A DNA stretch of 12,834 nucleotides from Desulfonema limicola. GTDB taxonomy: Bacteria; Desulfobacterota; Desulfobacteria; Desulfobacterales; Desulfosalsimonadaceae. The stretch spans positions 1 through 12,834 of the forward strand of contig DYLE01000049.1 in assembly GCA_020722245.1 (NCBI GenBank), given 5' to 3'. Of this stretch, positions 1 to 7,480 are shown piece by piece; positions within the stretch are counted from its first letter, which is position 1; each line of letters starts with the position of its first letter. A program made the position numbers and the translations under genes. The notes below the pieces were generated by a model. It saw only the letters and a program-made list of their open reading frames with translations. It was not told the origin of the DNA and searched no databases.

Positions 1-172
1 CTCAAATTAAAAGAGGTGGAAACTGGAATTCGCCTTGTGCTATCTTTATGATATGAAGTCAGATGCGAGCGGGATTGAGGCTTTGAGAAAATAAGTGAAC
101 TTTTTACTGTTCCATCAAAATTAGATCCATTCTCCCCGAAATTTAGAAACCACAGCCTGACAGGAAACCGCC
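1..172. other. Leader region upstream of the DUF748 gene
   Basis: This 172-nt stretch has no credible gene. It is AT-rich and contains one copy of a 24-nt repeat (61-84) also found upstream of the sigma-factor operon. A weak sigma-70-like pair, TTGAGA at 83-88 and TACTGT at 105-110 with a 16-nt spacer, could drive the downstream gene; it overlaps the end of the repeat. A TATGAT hexamer at 47-52 lacks a good -35 element. No promoter here is convincing. Confidence 0.4.
61..84 (+). repeat. Dispersed repeat, copy 1
   Basis: The 18-nt core gagcgggattgaggcttt at 67-84 recurs exactly at 12437-12454. Extending leftwards, 22 of 24 positions agree (61-84 against 12431-12454). Both copies are intergenic and within about 90 nt of a gene start. 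Here the repeat points toward the DUF748 gene. After the core the two sequences diverge, so this may be one end of a longer element or a short intergenic repeat family. Confidence 0.7.
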
Positions 173-3139
173 ATGAATCGAAACAAAAAAATCGCCATCC
201 TCATCGGAACCCTTATTGCCTTGTATGCCCTCCTCGGGTTTGTCATTGTCCCGTGGATCCTTGAATCCAAGCTCCCTGAAAAACTGTCCGCAGCCCTGAA
301 CCGGCCGGTCAGCGTTAAAAATATCCGCATAGACCCCTTTAGCCTGACTGCCGCGGTGGAAGGCTTGGATATCCGGGACAAAACCGGAGACGCCCCGTTT
401 GTCGGCTTTGAGGAGATGTTTGTAAATATCCAGACCTTCTCCCTGTTTAAGCTTGGGCTGGTGGTTAAGGAGGCCCGCCTGGTCAAACCGGCCATCCACA
501 TCGTAAGAACGACTGAAACCGAGTTTAATTTCTCCGATCTGATTCCCAAAAAATCCGAGCCCGAGCCCCCTGGCCCCGAAACCGCAAAAAAGCCCTTTCG
601 GTTTTCCATTTCAAACATCGCCGTTGTTGACGGAACAGTTTCCTTTCAGGACAACCCGGTGCAAAAAAGCCATGTGCTGTCCTCCCTTAATTTTACCCTG
701 CCGCGGATTTCCAATTTTGAGAATCACATCGATACCTTTTCCGAACCCACAATAACCGGGGATTTTAATGCGGCCGGGATTTCCATAGACATCGACACCA
801 AGCCCTTTCACGACACATTGCAAACCGTCGTCAATCTTAAGGTATCAGGCCTAGAACTCCCTTATTACTTCGCCTATGTGCCGAAAAACCGGGTAAACTT
901 CGATATCGTAAAGGGCCGCCTGGACCTCGCCGCCCAGGTGTTGTTCTCAAAGATCGGCGCCGAATCCGATCTGACGGTTTCCGGAGGGATTGCTCTTTCA
1001 AACCTTGAAATCCACGACAGGGCCGGCGGCCCGGTGATGGCCCTGCCCGGGCTTCAGGTGGACATGGCCGCTTCCAAGCCCCTGGATAACCAGGTCAAAC
1101 TGGCCCGGGTGAGGATTCAGTCCCCGGAAGTTTTTGTTTCAAGATCGGCTGACGGGGTCATCAACCTGGCTACGCTTGCGCCGGCCTCTGATCCGAATGC
1201 AAAATCCGATAAAGCCCCCCCTGCCCCACCCGAGCCTGCGACGGATAGCCCCAAAAATCCGTTTATCCTGGCGATCCAGGAGCTTGTTCTGGATTCTGGA
1301 AAGCTTCAATTTACCGATGCGGTTCCGGCCGGCCAAGGCGCCCCTGCCGTGACCCTGTCCGTGGAGGACTTAAACATCCGCCTGAGCGAGTTTTCAACCG
1401 AATCCGAAAAAACCGCCTCCTATAACATCGGCGCTCAGATCAACGGCGAAGCGCCTGTTTCAGCATCCGGCACCCTGGGGGTCTCTCCGCTCACTGTGGA
1501 ATCGGATTTCAGCATAGAAGGCGTAAAACTCGCCTGGGGCCAACCCTATGTGCCGAAAACCATCTCCCTTGTCATCACGGACGGAAAATTTTCAGCCTCC
1601 GGCCACGCCGGTGTGGCAAGCGCCGAGGCCGGGAACCTGCTGGTCTCGGTCTCCGGAAAAACAGAGGTCGCTGACTTTGATTCCGCCGATGCCTCCAGGA
1701 ACGAACGGTTTGTTTCCTGGAAGTCGTTCTCCATCAGCGGCATAAAGGTTTCCACCCCCCCGCTCAAAATCCATACGGACCAAATCCGGCTGGCGGAACT
1801 CAAAAACCAGGTGGTGCTGTTTGAGGACGGCGCGTCCAACATTCAGAAAATCTTTGTCTCTCCGGCATCCCCTGAAAAAACCCCACCGCCGTCTTCACAG
1901 ACCAAGACTCTACCGCCCTCCGCCAAAGGACCAGTTACGCCGATCTCCATCGGCGAGGTGCTGCTTGAAAACTGCGATTTTGCCTTTATCGACCGAAAAA
2001 TCACCCCGCATTTCTCCACCCGGCTGAACCTGGCGGAGCTTCGCATCACCGGGCTGACATCCGAGGATTTTCAAACCGCCGGCCTGACGGCCAAAGGCGC
2101 CATTGACGATCATGCCCCCTTAACCATTCAGGGTTTTCTCAATCCTTTTAAAAAGGAAATTTTTCTGGACCTTGCCGTCGATATGGCCAACATGGAGCTA
2201 AGCCCCCTTTCCCCCTACACCGGAACCTATATCGGCCGGGCCATCGCCAAGGGAAAACTCAGCACCAACCTGGCCTATAAGATCGAAAATAAAAACATAA
2301 ACGCCCAAAACCGGGTGCTGATAGACCAGCTCACCCTGGGCCAGACCGTGGAGAGCAAGGACGCCCTCAACCTGCCGGTGGGGCTTGCCATTGCCCTGCT
2401 CAAGGACAGGAATGGAAAGATTGAGGTGGAGCTTCCCATAACCGGCCGCACCGATGATCCTAAATTCAGGTTCGGAAAGGCCCTGTTAAAGGCGCTCACC
2501 AACCTCATCGTCAAGGCCGCAGCCTCCCCCTTTGATCTGGTGAGCTCAGTGGTCAGCGGCGGCGAAGAGCTCCGCTATATTGAGTTTGAACCCGCCTCAT
2601 CCGCCATCACCGCTTCAGCCGTCCAAAAGCTTTCAACCATCTCCACCCTCCTCTATGAGCGTCCGGGCTTAAACCTCGATATCGCCGGCTATGTGGACCC
2701 CAAGGACGACCAAAACGCCCTGGCCCAGCGGATGCTGGACCGCAGACTGAAAACCCTTTACCTGAAAAAAGATGCGGAAACAGACATGGCTCAAATCGAC
2801 GAGGCCGTCGTGCCTCCGGATGTTTATCCGAAGCTGGTGAAGCGGATCTACGCCGAAGACCTTCTGGCCGATCCGGAAAAGAAACAAACATTAAAGCCCG
2901 CAGATGATCCAAGCCTTTCCCTCGAAGAGATGATCGCCCTGATCCTGCGGGAGATCACCATTCCGGACGCGGAGCTGCGCCTGCTGGCCCAGGAACGAAG
3001 CCAGGCTGTAAAAAACAGTCTGCTGGCCGACGGCAGGATCTCCGCCGACCGGATCTTCATCACCGAACCCGCGACCCCGCTTTCACCCGCAGAAAAAGAA
3101 ACCTTTAAAGCGGCCCGGGTGGAGCTCAACCTGCGGTAA
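173..3139 (+). CDS. DUF748/AsmA-like envelope protein with OmpA-like C-terminal region
   Basis: A 988-residue protein. The start at 173 has an AGGAAA ribosome-binding site 6 nt upstream and is followed at once by a positively charged stretch and a single hydrophobic span (about residues 8-28), so the body should be periplasmic and anchored in the inner membrane. The early region (SVKNIRIDPFSLTAAVEGLDI) and the middle region (residues about 590-790, with LNLPVGLAIALLKDRNGKIE and a DPKFRFG motif) are typical of DUF748, a family related to AsmA. Known AsmA-like proteins (YhdP, TamB, YdbH) form long lipid-carrying bridges between the two membranes; a similar role here is inference. Two Pro/Lys-rich linkers (about 337-364 and 565-588) separate blocks. 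The last 190 residues resemble an OmpA-like fold split by an insertion. It appears monocistronic, with a terminator about 75 nt downstream. Family assignment is firm, function is not. Confidence 0.88.
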   Translation: MNRNKKIAILIGTLIALYALLGFVIVPWILESKLPEKLSAALNRPVSVKNIRIDPFSLTAAVEGLDIRDKTGDAPFVGFEEMFVNIQTFSLFKLGLVVKEARLVKPAIHIVRTTETEFNFSDLIPKKSEPEPPGPETAKKPFRFSISNIAVVDGTVSFQDNPVQKSHVLSSLNFTLPRISNFENHIDTFSEPTITGDFNAAGISIDIDTKPFHDTLQTVVNLKVSGLELPYYFAYVPKNRVNFDIVKGRLDLAAQVLFSKIGAESDLTVSGGIALSNLEIHDRAGGPVMALPGLQVDMAASKPLDNQVKLARVRIQSPEVFVSRSADGVINLATLAPASDPNAKSDKAPPAPPEPATDSPKNPFILAIQELVLDSGKLQFTDAVPAGQGAPAVTLSVEDLNIRLSEFSTESEKTASYNIGAQINGEAPVSASGTLGVSPLTVESDFSIEGVKLAWGQPYVPKTISLVITDGKFSASGHAGVASAEAGNLLVSVSGKTEVADFDSADASRNERFVSWKSFSISGIKVSTPPLKIHTDQIRLAELKNQVVLFEDGASNIQKIFVSPASPEKTPPPSSQTKTLPPSAKGPVTPISIGEVLLENCDFAFIDRKITPHFSTRLNLAELRITGLTSEDFQTAGLTAKGAIDDHAPLTIQGFLNPFKKEIFLDLAVDMANMELSPLSPYTGTYIGRAIAKGKLSTNLAYKIENKNINAQNRVLIDQLTLGQTVESKDALNLPVGLAIALLKDRNGKIEVELPITGRTDDPKFRFGKALLKALTNLIVKAAASPFDLVSSVVSGGEELRYIEFEPASSAITASAVQKLSTISTLLYERPGLNLDIAGYVDPKDDQNALAQRMLDRRLKTLYLKKDAETDMAQIDEAVVPPDVYPKLVKRIYAEDLLADPEKKQTLKPADDPSLSLEEMIALILREITIPDAELRLLAQERSQAVKNSLLADGRISADRIFITEPATPLSPAEKETFKAARVELNLR

Positions 3140-3213
3140 AACCGAAGGATCAACTGAGACCAAAACCCCTTGAAATTTTACGAAACTCGGCGGCCTTTGA
3201 GCGGTCAGATTCG

Positions 3214-3245
3214 AAAGCGGGAAGACGGATCAACCCCCGCTTTTT
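3214..3245 (+). terminator. Intrinsic terminator after the DUF748 gene
   Basis: An 8-bp perfect stem pairs AAAGCGGG (3214-3221) with CCCGCTTT (3236-3243) across a 14-nt loop. A T-run (3241-3245) starts inside the descending arm. It separates the DUF748 gene from the cold-shock promoter about 30 nt further on. The large loop and short T-run make it a moderate rather than strong terminator. Confidence 0.65.
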
Positions 3246-3275
3246 AAAAATATTTATTTTTATTCAAAAAATTGT

Positions 3276-3303
3276 TTGACTTTAACTAAATACCAGCTAT
3301 GAT
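3276..3303 (+). promoter_or_regulatory. Sigma-70 promoter of the cold-shock gene
   Basis: TTGACT (3276-3281) and TATGAT (3298-3303) are separated by 16 nt, in a very AT-rich setting. This is one of the best housekeeping promoter matches in the window. Transcription should begin near 3310, giving a leader of about 120 nt before the cold-shock start codon. Confidence 0.75.
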
Positions 3304-3309
3304 GGCACC

Positions 3310-3430
3310 AATCTTTAAATGGCTTGTTTTAATTACAGGCCGGTTTCTTTCAAAAGGAGTATCCATTTTTACACATAGTGGCGACCTGAAGTTTGAAACT
3401 AAGAGAATTTTATGAAAGGAGGAAGTCACT
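3310..3430 (+). promoter_or_regulatory. Long 5' leader of the cold-shock mRNA
   Basis: About 120 nt lie between the predicted transcription start and the ATG. Long leaders are characteristic of cspA-type mRNAs, where they refold with temperature to control translation and stability; that role here is inferred from the family. The leader has a Shine-Dalgarno-like AAAAGGAG at 3352-3359 with no ATG, GTG or TTG at normal spacing, and the true site AGGAGG at about 3417-3422, 8 nt before the ATG. The two purine-rich sites could compete for ribosomes or for pairing with the same anti-SD segment. Confidence 0.5.
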
Positions 3431-3631
3431 ATGGCCAATGGAACTGTAAAGTGGTTTAACGAAAAAAAGGGTTTTGGTTTCATTGAGAAAGAAGACGGAA
3501 CGGATGTATTCGTTCATCATTCAAGTATCAAATCAACCGGTTTTCGAACACTTAACGAGGGTGATAAAGTGACCTTTACTGTCGAGCAGGGACAAAAAGG
3601 ACCCGCCGCAGTAGATGTGTCGGTTATCTAA
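3431..3631 (+). CDS. Cold-shock protein (CspA family)
   Basis: A 66-residue single cold-shock domain, full length for the family. The RNA-binding motifs are intact: KGFGFI (RNP1, residues 13-18) and VFVHH (RNP2, residues 26-30), with the conserved NGTVKWFN opening. Such proteins are cytoplasmic beta-barrel nucleic-acid chaperones that bind single-stranded RNA/DNA, melt secondary structure, and act in cold adaptation or general RNA handling. The start follows a strong AGGAGG site. The gene stands alone, between its own promoter and a strong terminator. Which csp paralogue it is cannot be told from sequence alone. Confidence 0.96.
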   Translation: MANGTVKWFNEKKGFGFIEKEDGTDVFVHHSSIKSTGFRTLNEGDKVTFTVEQGQKGPAAVDVSVI

Positions 3632-3649
3632 CCTGATTACGTAAAGAAT

Positions 3650-3688
3650 AAAAAAAGGCGCCTCAATTTTTTTGAGATGCCTTTTTTT
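3650..3688 (+). terminator. Strong intrinsic terminator after the cold-shock gene
   Basis: A 17-bp stem with two adjacent imperfect positions pairs 3650-3666 with 3672-3688 around a T5 loop. The ascending arm begins with seven A and the descending arm ends with seven T, so it may also work on the opposite strand. It lies about 18 nt after the csp stop codon. Confidence 0.88.
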
Positions 3689-3918
3689 ATTCACATGGGC
3701 TGCACACCATCCGGATTTTCTTTAACGTTTTTGTCAATGTTTTCATCGATACGCCCTTTATTTTAGTTTATAATTTACTTCGAATTTTTTTGATATTCAA
3801 TACTCGGATATCTGATAACGATTTAATTTTAAAGGGTATGCAAACCGCATCGGATTGCGCATACCTAACGATTCCGGGTGATAACACCCCCCATCGGTTT
3901 TAAAATTTAAGGAGGAAT
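3689..3918 (+). promoter_or_regulatory. Structured intergenic leader of the flavin reductase gene
   Basis: A 230-nt AT-rich gap. A perfect -10 hexamer TATAAT sits at 3769-3774 but without a recognisable -35 at normal spacing. Between it and the start codon are two inverted repeats. GGTATGC (3835-3841) pairs with GCATACC (3859-3865). A second hairpin is CGAT/ATCG (3869-3872 with 3893-3896) enclosing GGGTG-ATAA-CACCC (3876-3889) with a symmetric 3x3 internal loop. They end just before the ribosome-binding site AAGGAGG at 3909-3915. This could be an operator plus a leader hairpin or a cis-acting RNA; no known riboswitch class is recognised. Confidence 0.45.
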
Positions 3919-5919
3919 ATGTACAAATACCTGTTCAGCCCGATTCGCATCAACCAGACAGAAATCAAAAACCGGCTCGCCTACCCGGCCCTGGGCCTGC
4001 TCTATTCCTATGACCGGAAGATCAACGACCGCTACATCAATTTTTATCGCACCCGGGCCGCCGGCGGGGTCGGGCTGTTGACCATCGGTCCGGTGGGAGT
4101 CGATTATATCGGCTCAGGTGCGCTGGTCATCGGTCTTGACCATGATGAGGCTGTCGCTGACTTTCAGAAGCTGGCCCGGATTATTCGGGCCGAGGGCGCC
4201 CAGCCCTGGGTTCAGCTGTTCCACGCGGGCGGCTATTCCCACCCCATTCTGATCAACGGCCAGCAGCCCATGGCGCCTTCGGCGGTGTATTACTCCTATT
4301 CCAAGACCACCCCCCGGGAAATGACCCTTGAGGACATCGAGGCGGTTCAACAGGCCTTTGCCGATGCCGCTGTCCGCGCAAAGGCCGCGGGATTCGCCGG
4401 CGTCGAGATCATCGCCTCGGCCGGCTACCTCATCACCCAGTTCCTCTCTCCGGTGAAAAACAAGCGGAGCGACGGCTACGGCGGCAGCTTTGAAAACCGC
4501 ACCCGTTTCCCCAGGGAGTTGATCGGCAGGGTGCGAAAAGCCGTGGGCCCGGATTTTCCCGTAACCATTCGCATGTCCGGAAACGATTTTGTACCCGGCA
4601 GCAACACGGATGAGCAAACCCCGGAAATCGCCAAAATCTATGAATCCGCAGGGGTTGACGCCATCAATGTCACCGGCGGCTGGCATGAAACCCGGGTCCC
4701 CCAGCTCCCCATGGAGGTCCCCCGGTCCGCGTTTTCCTTTTTGGCGTTAAACATCAAAAAGGCGGTATCGGTTCCGGTCATGGCCTCCAATCGCATCTCG
4801 GATCCGGACACCGCAGAAAGCATCATTCGAAACGGGTACGCGGACATGATCAACCTGGGCCGGGTTTTGATTGCCGACCCCCTTTGGCCGCAAAAAGCCT
4901 TTGAAGGGCGAAAGGATGAAATCCGGCCCTGCGCGGCCTGTTCCCAGGGGTGCACGGACCAGGTGTTTCAGGGGCAACCGGTCTTCTGCATCGGCAATCC
5001 CCTGGCGGGGTTTGAAGGGGAGCGAAGGATTCAAAAAACAGCGGCTCCGAAAAAACTGATGGTTATCGGAGCGGGTCCGGCCGGGCTTGAAGCCGCGGTC
5101 GCGGCCGCCATGATGGGGCATCGTGTGGAGCTGTATGAAAAAGACGCGGATATCGGCGGTCAGCTCTGGCTTGCCGGTGCCCCGCCCCACAAACGGGAAC
5201 TTCTGGAGTTTATCCGGTATTACCGCGCCATGCTCAAAAAATACGCGATTCCGCTCCATTTAAACACAACTGTAGACATCCATTTGATTGAGCAAAAAAC
5301 ACCCGACCATATTATTCTCGCCGAGGGCGCGGCCCCCCTTATTCCGCCCATTGAAGGAAGGGACGACCCCTGTGTGCTCAATGCCTGGACGGTTTTAAAG
5401 GACAACCCGCCTCTGGGAAAAAAGGTCGCGGTCATCGGAGGCGGCGCTGTGGGGCTGGAAACCGCGCTGTTTATCGCGGCCAAGGGCACCCTCACCCCGG
5501 AGGTGCTGTATTTCCTGTTCGCCTATGAGGCGGAGAGCCCGGATCGTCTGCGAGAGCTCATGTTTCATGGAACCAGCCGCGTGACGGTGTTTGAAATGCT
5601 TCCTAAAATCGGCAAGGATGTGGGAAGGTCCACCCGGTGGGTATTGATGGACAACCTAAAAAAATACGGGATTGAAATCCACGTGGACACGAAGGTCACG
5701 CGGATTGAAAACGGGGTGGTTCATGTGAATCAAAACGGCCGGGCCGATGCCCTGGCCTTCGACCAGGTGGTGATCGCAGCAGGGTCGGTCTCCGTAACTG
5801 ATTTATCCCAAAAAATAAAATCCTTGAACATCCCCTATACAATGGTGGGCGACTGCATCAAGCCGGGAAAAATCAACGACGCCATTCACGGCGGGTTTCT
5901 GGCCGCCATGAAGGTATGA
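3919..5919 (+). CDS. FadH-type NADH:flavin oxidoreductase (FMN / 4Fe-4S / FAD), 2,4-dienoyl-CoA reductase family
   Basis: A 666-residue enzyme, close to the length of E. coli FadH. The N-terminal TIM barrel (about 1-330) is an old-yellow-enzyme domain. It keeps a GYLITQFLSP segment with Tyr170 and a GGWHETR segment with His256, matching the FadH catalytic Tyr and His. The iron-sulfur motif is complete: C-x2-C-x3-C-x11-C at Cys338, 341, 345 and 357. Two Rossmann nucleotide sites follow: IGAGPAG at about 382-388 (FAD) and VIGGGAVGLE near 503-512 (NAD(P)H). The family reduces conjugated double bonds of enoyl or dienoyl thioesters and other enoates with NAD(P)H in the cytoplasm; the substrate here cannot be assigned. 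The start is well set by AAGGAGG 3 nt before the ATG. The glycosyltransferase remnant begins 19 nt downstream and may have shared its transcript. Confidence 0.93.
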   Translation: MYKYLFSPIRINQTEIKNRLAYPALGLLYSYDRKINDRYINFYRTRAAGGVGLLTIGPVGVDYIGSGALVIGLDHDEAVADFQKLARIIRAEGAQPWVQLFHAGGYSHPILINGQQPMAPSAVYYSYSKTTPREMTLEDIEAVQQAFADAAVRAKAAGFAGVEIIASAGYLITQFLSPVKNKRSDGYGGSFENRTRFPRELIGRVRKAVGPDFPVTIRMSGNDFVPGSNTDEQTPEIAKIYESAGVDAINVTGGWHETRVPQLPMEVPRSAFSFLALNIKKAVSVPVMASNRISDPDTAESIIRNGYADMINLGRVLIADPLWPQKAFEGRKDEIRPCAACSQGCTDQVFQGQPVFCIGNPLAGFEGERRIQKTAAPKKLMVIGAGPAGLEAAVAAAMMGHRVELYEKDADIGGQLWLAGAPPHKRELLEFIRYYRAMLKKYAIPLHLNTTVDIHLIEQKTPDHIILAEGAAPLIPPIEGRDDPCVLNAWTVLKDNPPLGKKVAVIGGGAVGLETALFIAAKGTLTPEVLYFLFAYEAESPDRLRELMFHGTSRVTVFEMLPKIGKDVGRSTRWVLMDNLKKYGIEIHVDTKVTRIENGVVHVNQNGRADALAFDQVVIAAGSVSVTDLSQKIKSLNIPYTMVGDCIKPGKINDAIHGGFLAAMKV

Positions 5920-5938
5920 ACCTGAAAACAGAGGCCCG

Positions 5939-6213
5939 ATGAAACGCATCAGCGGGATGATTATCACCTTCAATGAAGAAAAAACATCGAGGGGTGTATC
6001 CGGTCTTTAAAAGCTGAACTGGATGACCTCCAGGGATGCCTGGTCATACTCCCAGGAGGGTAAAAAATCAAGTAAAATAAGAATGTTGTCAAGCATCATC
6101 GGCGCCTTTATTCAAAAATTCATCCTCAGGACGGGTTGACGGTCACCCTCACGAGCGTGGTCAGGGCCTACATGAAATATACCAAGCGCAATGAGCTGTA
6201 TGAAAAAAAATAA
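5939..6213 (+). pseudogene. Remnant of a family 2 glycosyltransferase (internally deleted, frameshifted)
   Basis: The first 15 codons read MKRISGMIITFNEEK, the hallmark opening of LPS-type family 2 glycosyltransferases, after a plausible AGAGG site. The frame is lost in the A-run at 5979-5984; one extra A would restore NIEGCIRSLKAELDDLQ, the expected continuation. Similarity stops near 6032. The far end, in another frame (about 6133-6213), reads GLTVTLTSVVRAYMKYTKRN and closes with NELYEKK and TAA, which is the usual C-terminal tail of the same family. An intact member has about 250 residues, so roughly two thirds of the gene is missing and replaced by about 100 nt of AT-rich sequence. No function is expected. 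The assignment rests on recognised family ends, not on an alignment. Confidence 0.65.
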
Positions 6214-6268
6214 AAGCGGACGCCGGATTTCAACCGCCGGAACCGTGATTTTCCCACCGGATGGTTTA

Positions 6269-7480
6269 CTACTCATGCCGCAGGGCCTCGATGGGGTCCA
6301 GGCGGGCTGCCTGCCGGGCCGGAAAAAACCCGAACACCACGCCCACCGCAGCGGAAAATAAAAACGAAACCGTAATGATGGAGGGATTAAGGATAAAGGG
6401 CACGCCCAGCATGCGCGCGCCGACCCCGGCTGCGACCAGCCCCAGAATAATGCCGAAAAGCCCGCCGAAGGAAGATAAAACCACCGCTTCGATAAGAAAC
6501 TGAAGCAGCACCTCGCGTTCCAGGGCGCCGATGGCCAGACGGATGCCGATCTCCCGGGTGCGCTCCGAGACCGAGACCAGCATGATGTTCATGATGCCGA
6601 TGCCGCCCACCAGAAGGCTCACCGCCGCCACCGCACCCAGCAGAGCGGTAAGCACCCGCGTGGTGCTGGTCATGGCGCCGACGATCTCCTGCATGTCGAA
6701 CACGTTGAAATCATCGTCCTGACCCGGCAGGATCCTGCGCCGGATGCGCATCAGTTTTTCGATCTCCTCTTTGACCGCGGTGGTGGATACCCCGTCAAGG
6801 GCCGAAACATAAATGGCCTTTATATCCGTGTCCCCCTGAATCCGCCTCTGAAAAGCCCGCAATGGTATGAGGATCAGGTCGTCCTGATCCTGGCCGAAGC
6901 TGGACTGGCCCTTGGATTCGAGGATGCCGATGACCTGGCAGGAAAGCCTGTTGAGCCGTATCCTTTCGCCCAGAGGAGGCTGATCCCCGAAGATTTCCTT
7001 CTGCACCGTCGTACCGATCATGCAGACGGTTTTACCGGAACGCAGCTCCCCCTCGGTGAATTCCCTTCCGGTGAGAAGGGACAGGTCCCTCACCTTCAGG
7101 TAGTCATTGGTGACCCCGATGACCGAGGTGGACCAGTTCTTGTTTCCATAGATGGCCTGAGCCACCTTGGAAGCGGTGGGCGCCACGGCTTCCAGCCCAA
7201 AGACCTCTCGGCGGATGGCCTTTGCATCTTCGATGTCAAAATCATCCGCGGCCGTTCGGATTCCGCCGGGCCCCCGAAACCACTGACCCGGCCTCACGGA
7301 GAGCATGTTGCTTCCGAGGCTGGATATTTCCACCTTCACCTGGGCGGTGGCGCCGCCCCCCAGGGTGACCATGGTGATGACCGCAGCCACACCGATGACA
7401 ATCCCGAGAATCGTCAGCGACGAGCGAAGGACATTTCTCCGAATGGCTCGAAAAGCAAGCAGGAGGGTTTCCCAGATCAT
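6269..7480 (-). CDS. MacB-type ABC transporter permease
   Basis: A 403-residue inner-membrane protein with MacB/FtsX architecture: one N-terminal transmembrane span (about 21-42), a large periplasmic MacB_PCD domain (to about 270), then three C-terminal spans (about 275-303, 327-355, 365-387) forming the FtsX domain. The cytoplasmic loop has the family motif SERTREIGIRLAIGA, and the C-terminus ends ARLDPIEALRHE as usual. MacB proteins work as mechanotransmission devices, pushing substrates from the periplasm through the adaptor and TolC-type channel rather than moving them across the inner membrane. Here the ATPase and permease are separate chains, unlike fused E. coli MacB. The start codon overlaps the ATPase stop by 4 nt (ATGA), so the two are probably translationally coupled and made in equal amounts. 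Confidence 0.94.
   Translation of the reverse strand: MIWETLLLAFRAIRRNVLRSSLTILGIVIGVAAVITMVTLGGGATAQVKVEISSLGSNMLSVRPGQWFRGPGGIRTAADDFDIEDAKAIRREVFGLEAVAPTASKVAQAIYGNKNWSTSVIGVTNDYLKVRDLSLLTGREFTEGELRSGKTVCMIGTTVQKEIFGDQPPLGERIRLNRLSCQVIGILESKGQSSFGQDQDDLILIPLRAFQRRIQGDTDIKAIYVSALDGVSTTAVKEEIEKLMRIRRRILPGQDDDFNVFDMQEIVGAMTSTTRVLTALLGAVAAVSLLVGGIGIMNIMLVSVSERTREIGIRLAIGALEREVLLQFLIEAVVLSSFGGLFGIILGLVAAGVGARMLGVPFILNPSIITVSFLFSAAVGVVFGFFPARQAARLDPIEALRHE

Noticed and set aside
4114..4686. A 190-codon minus-strand open frame inside the flavin reductase gene
   Set aside because: It is fully antisense to a firmly identified enzyme domain and shows no recognisable family.
6213..6268. A terminator for the minus-strand pump operon
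   Set aside because: A T-rich run on the minus strand follows only a 4-bp GCGG/CCGC pairing; the stem is too weak to call.
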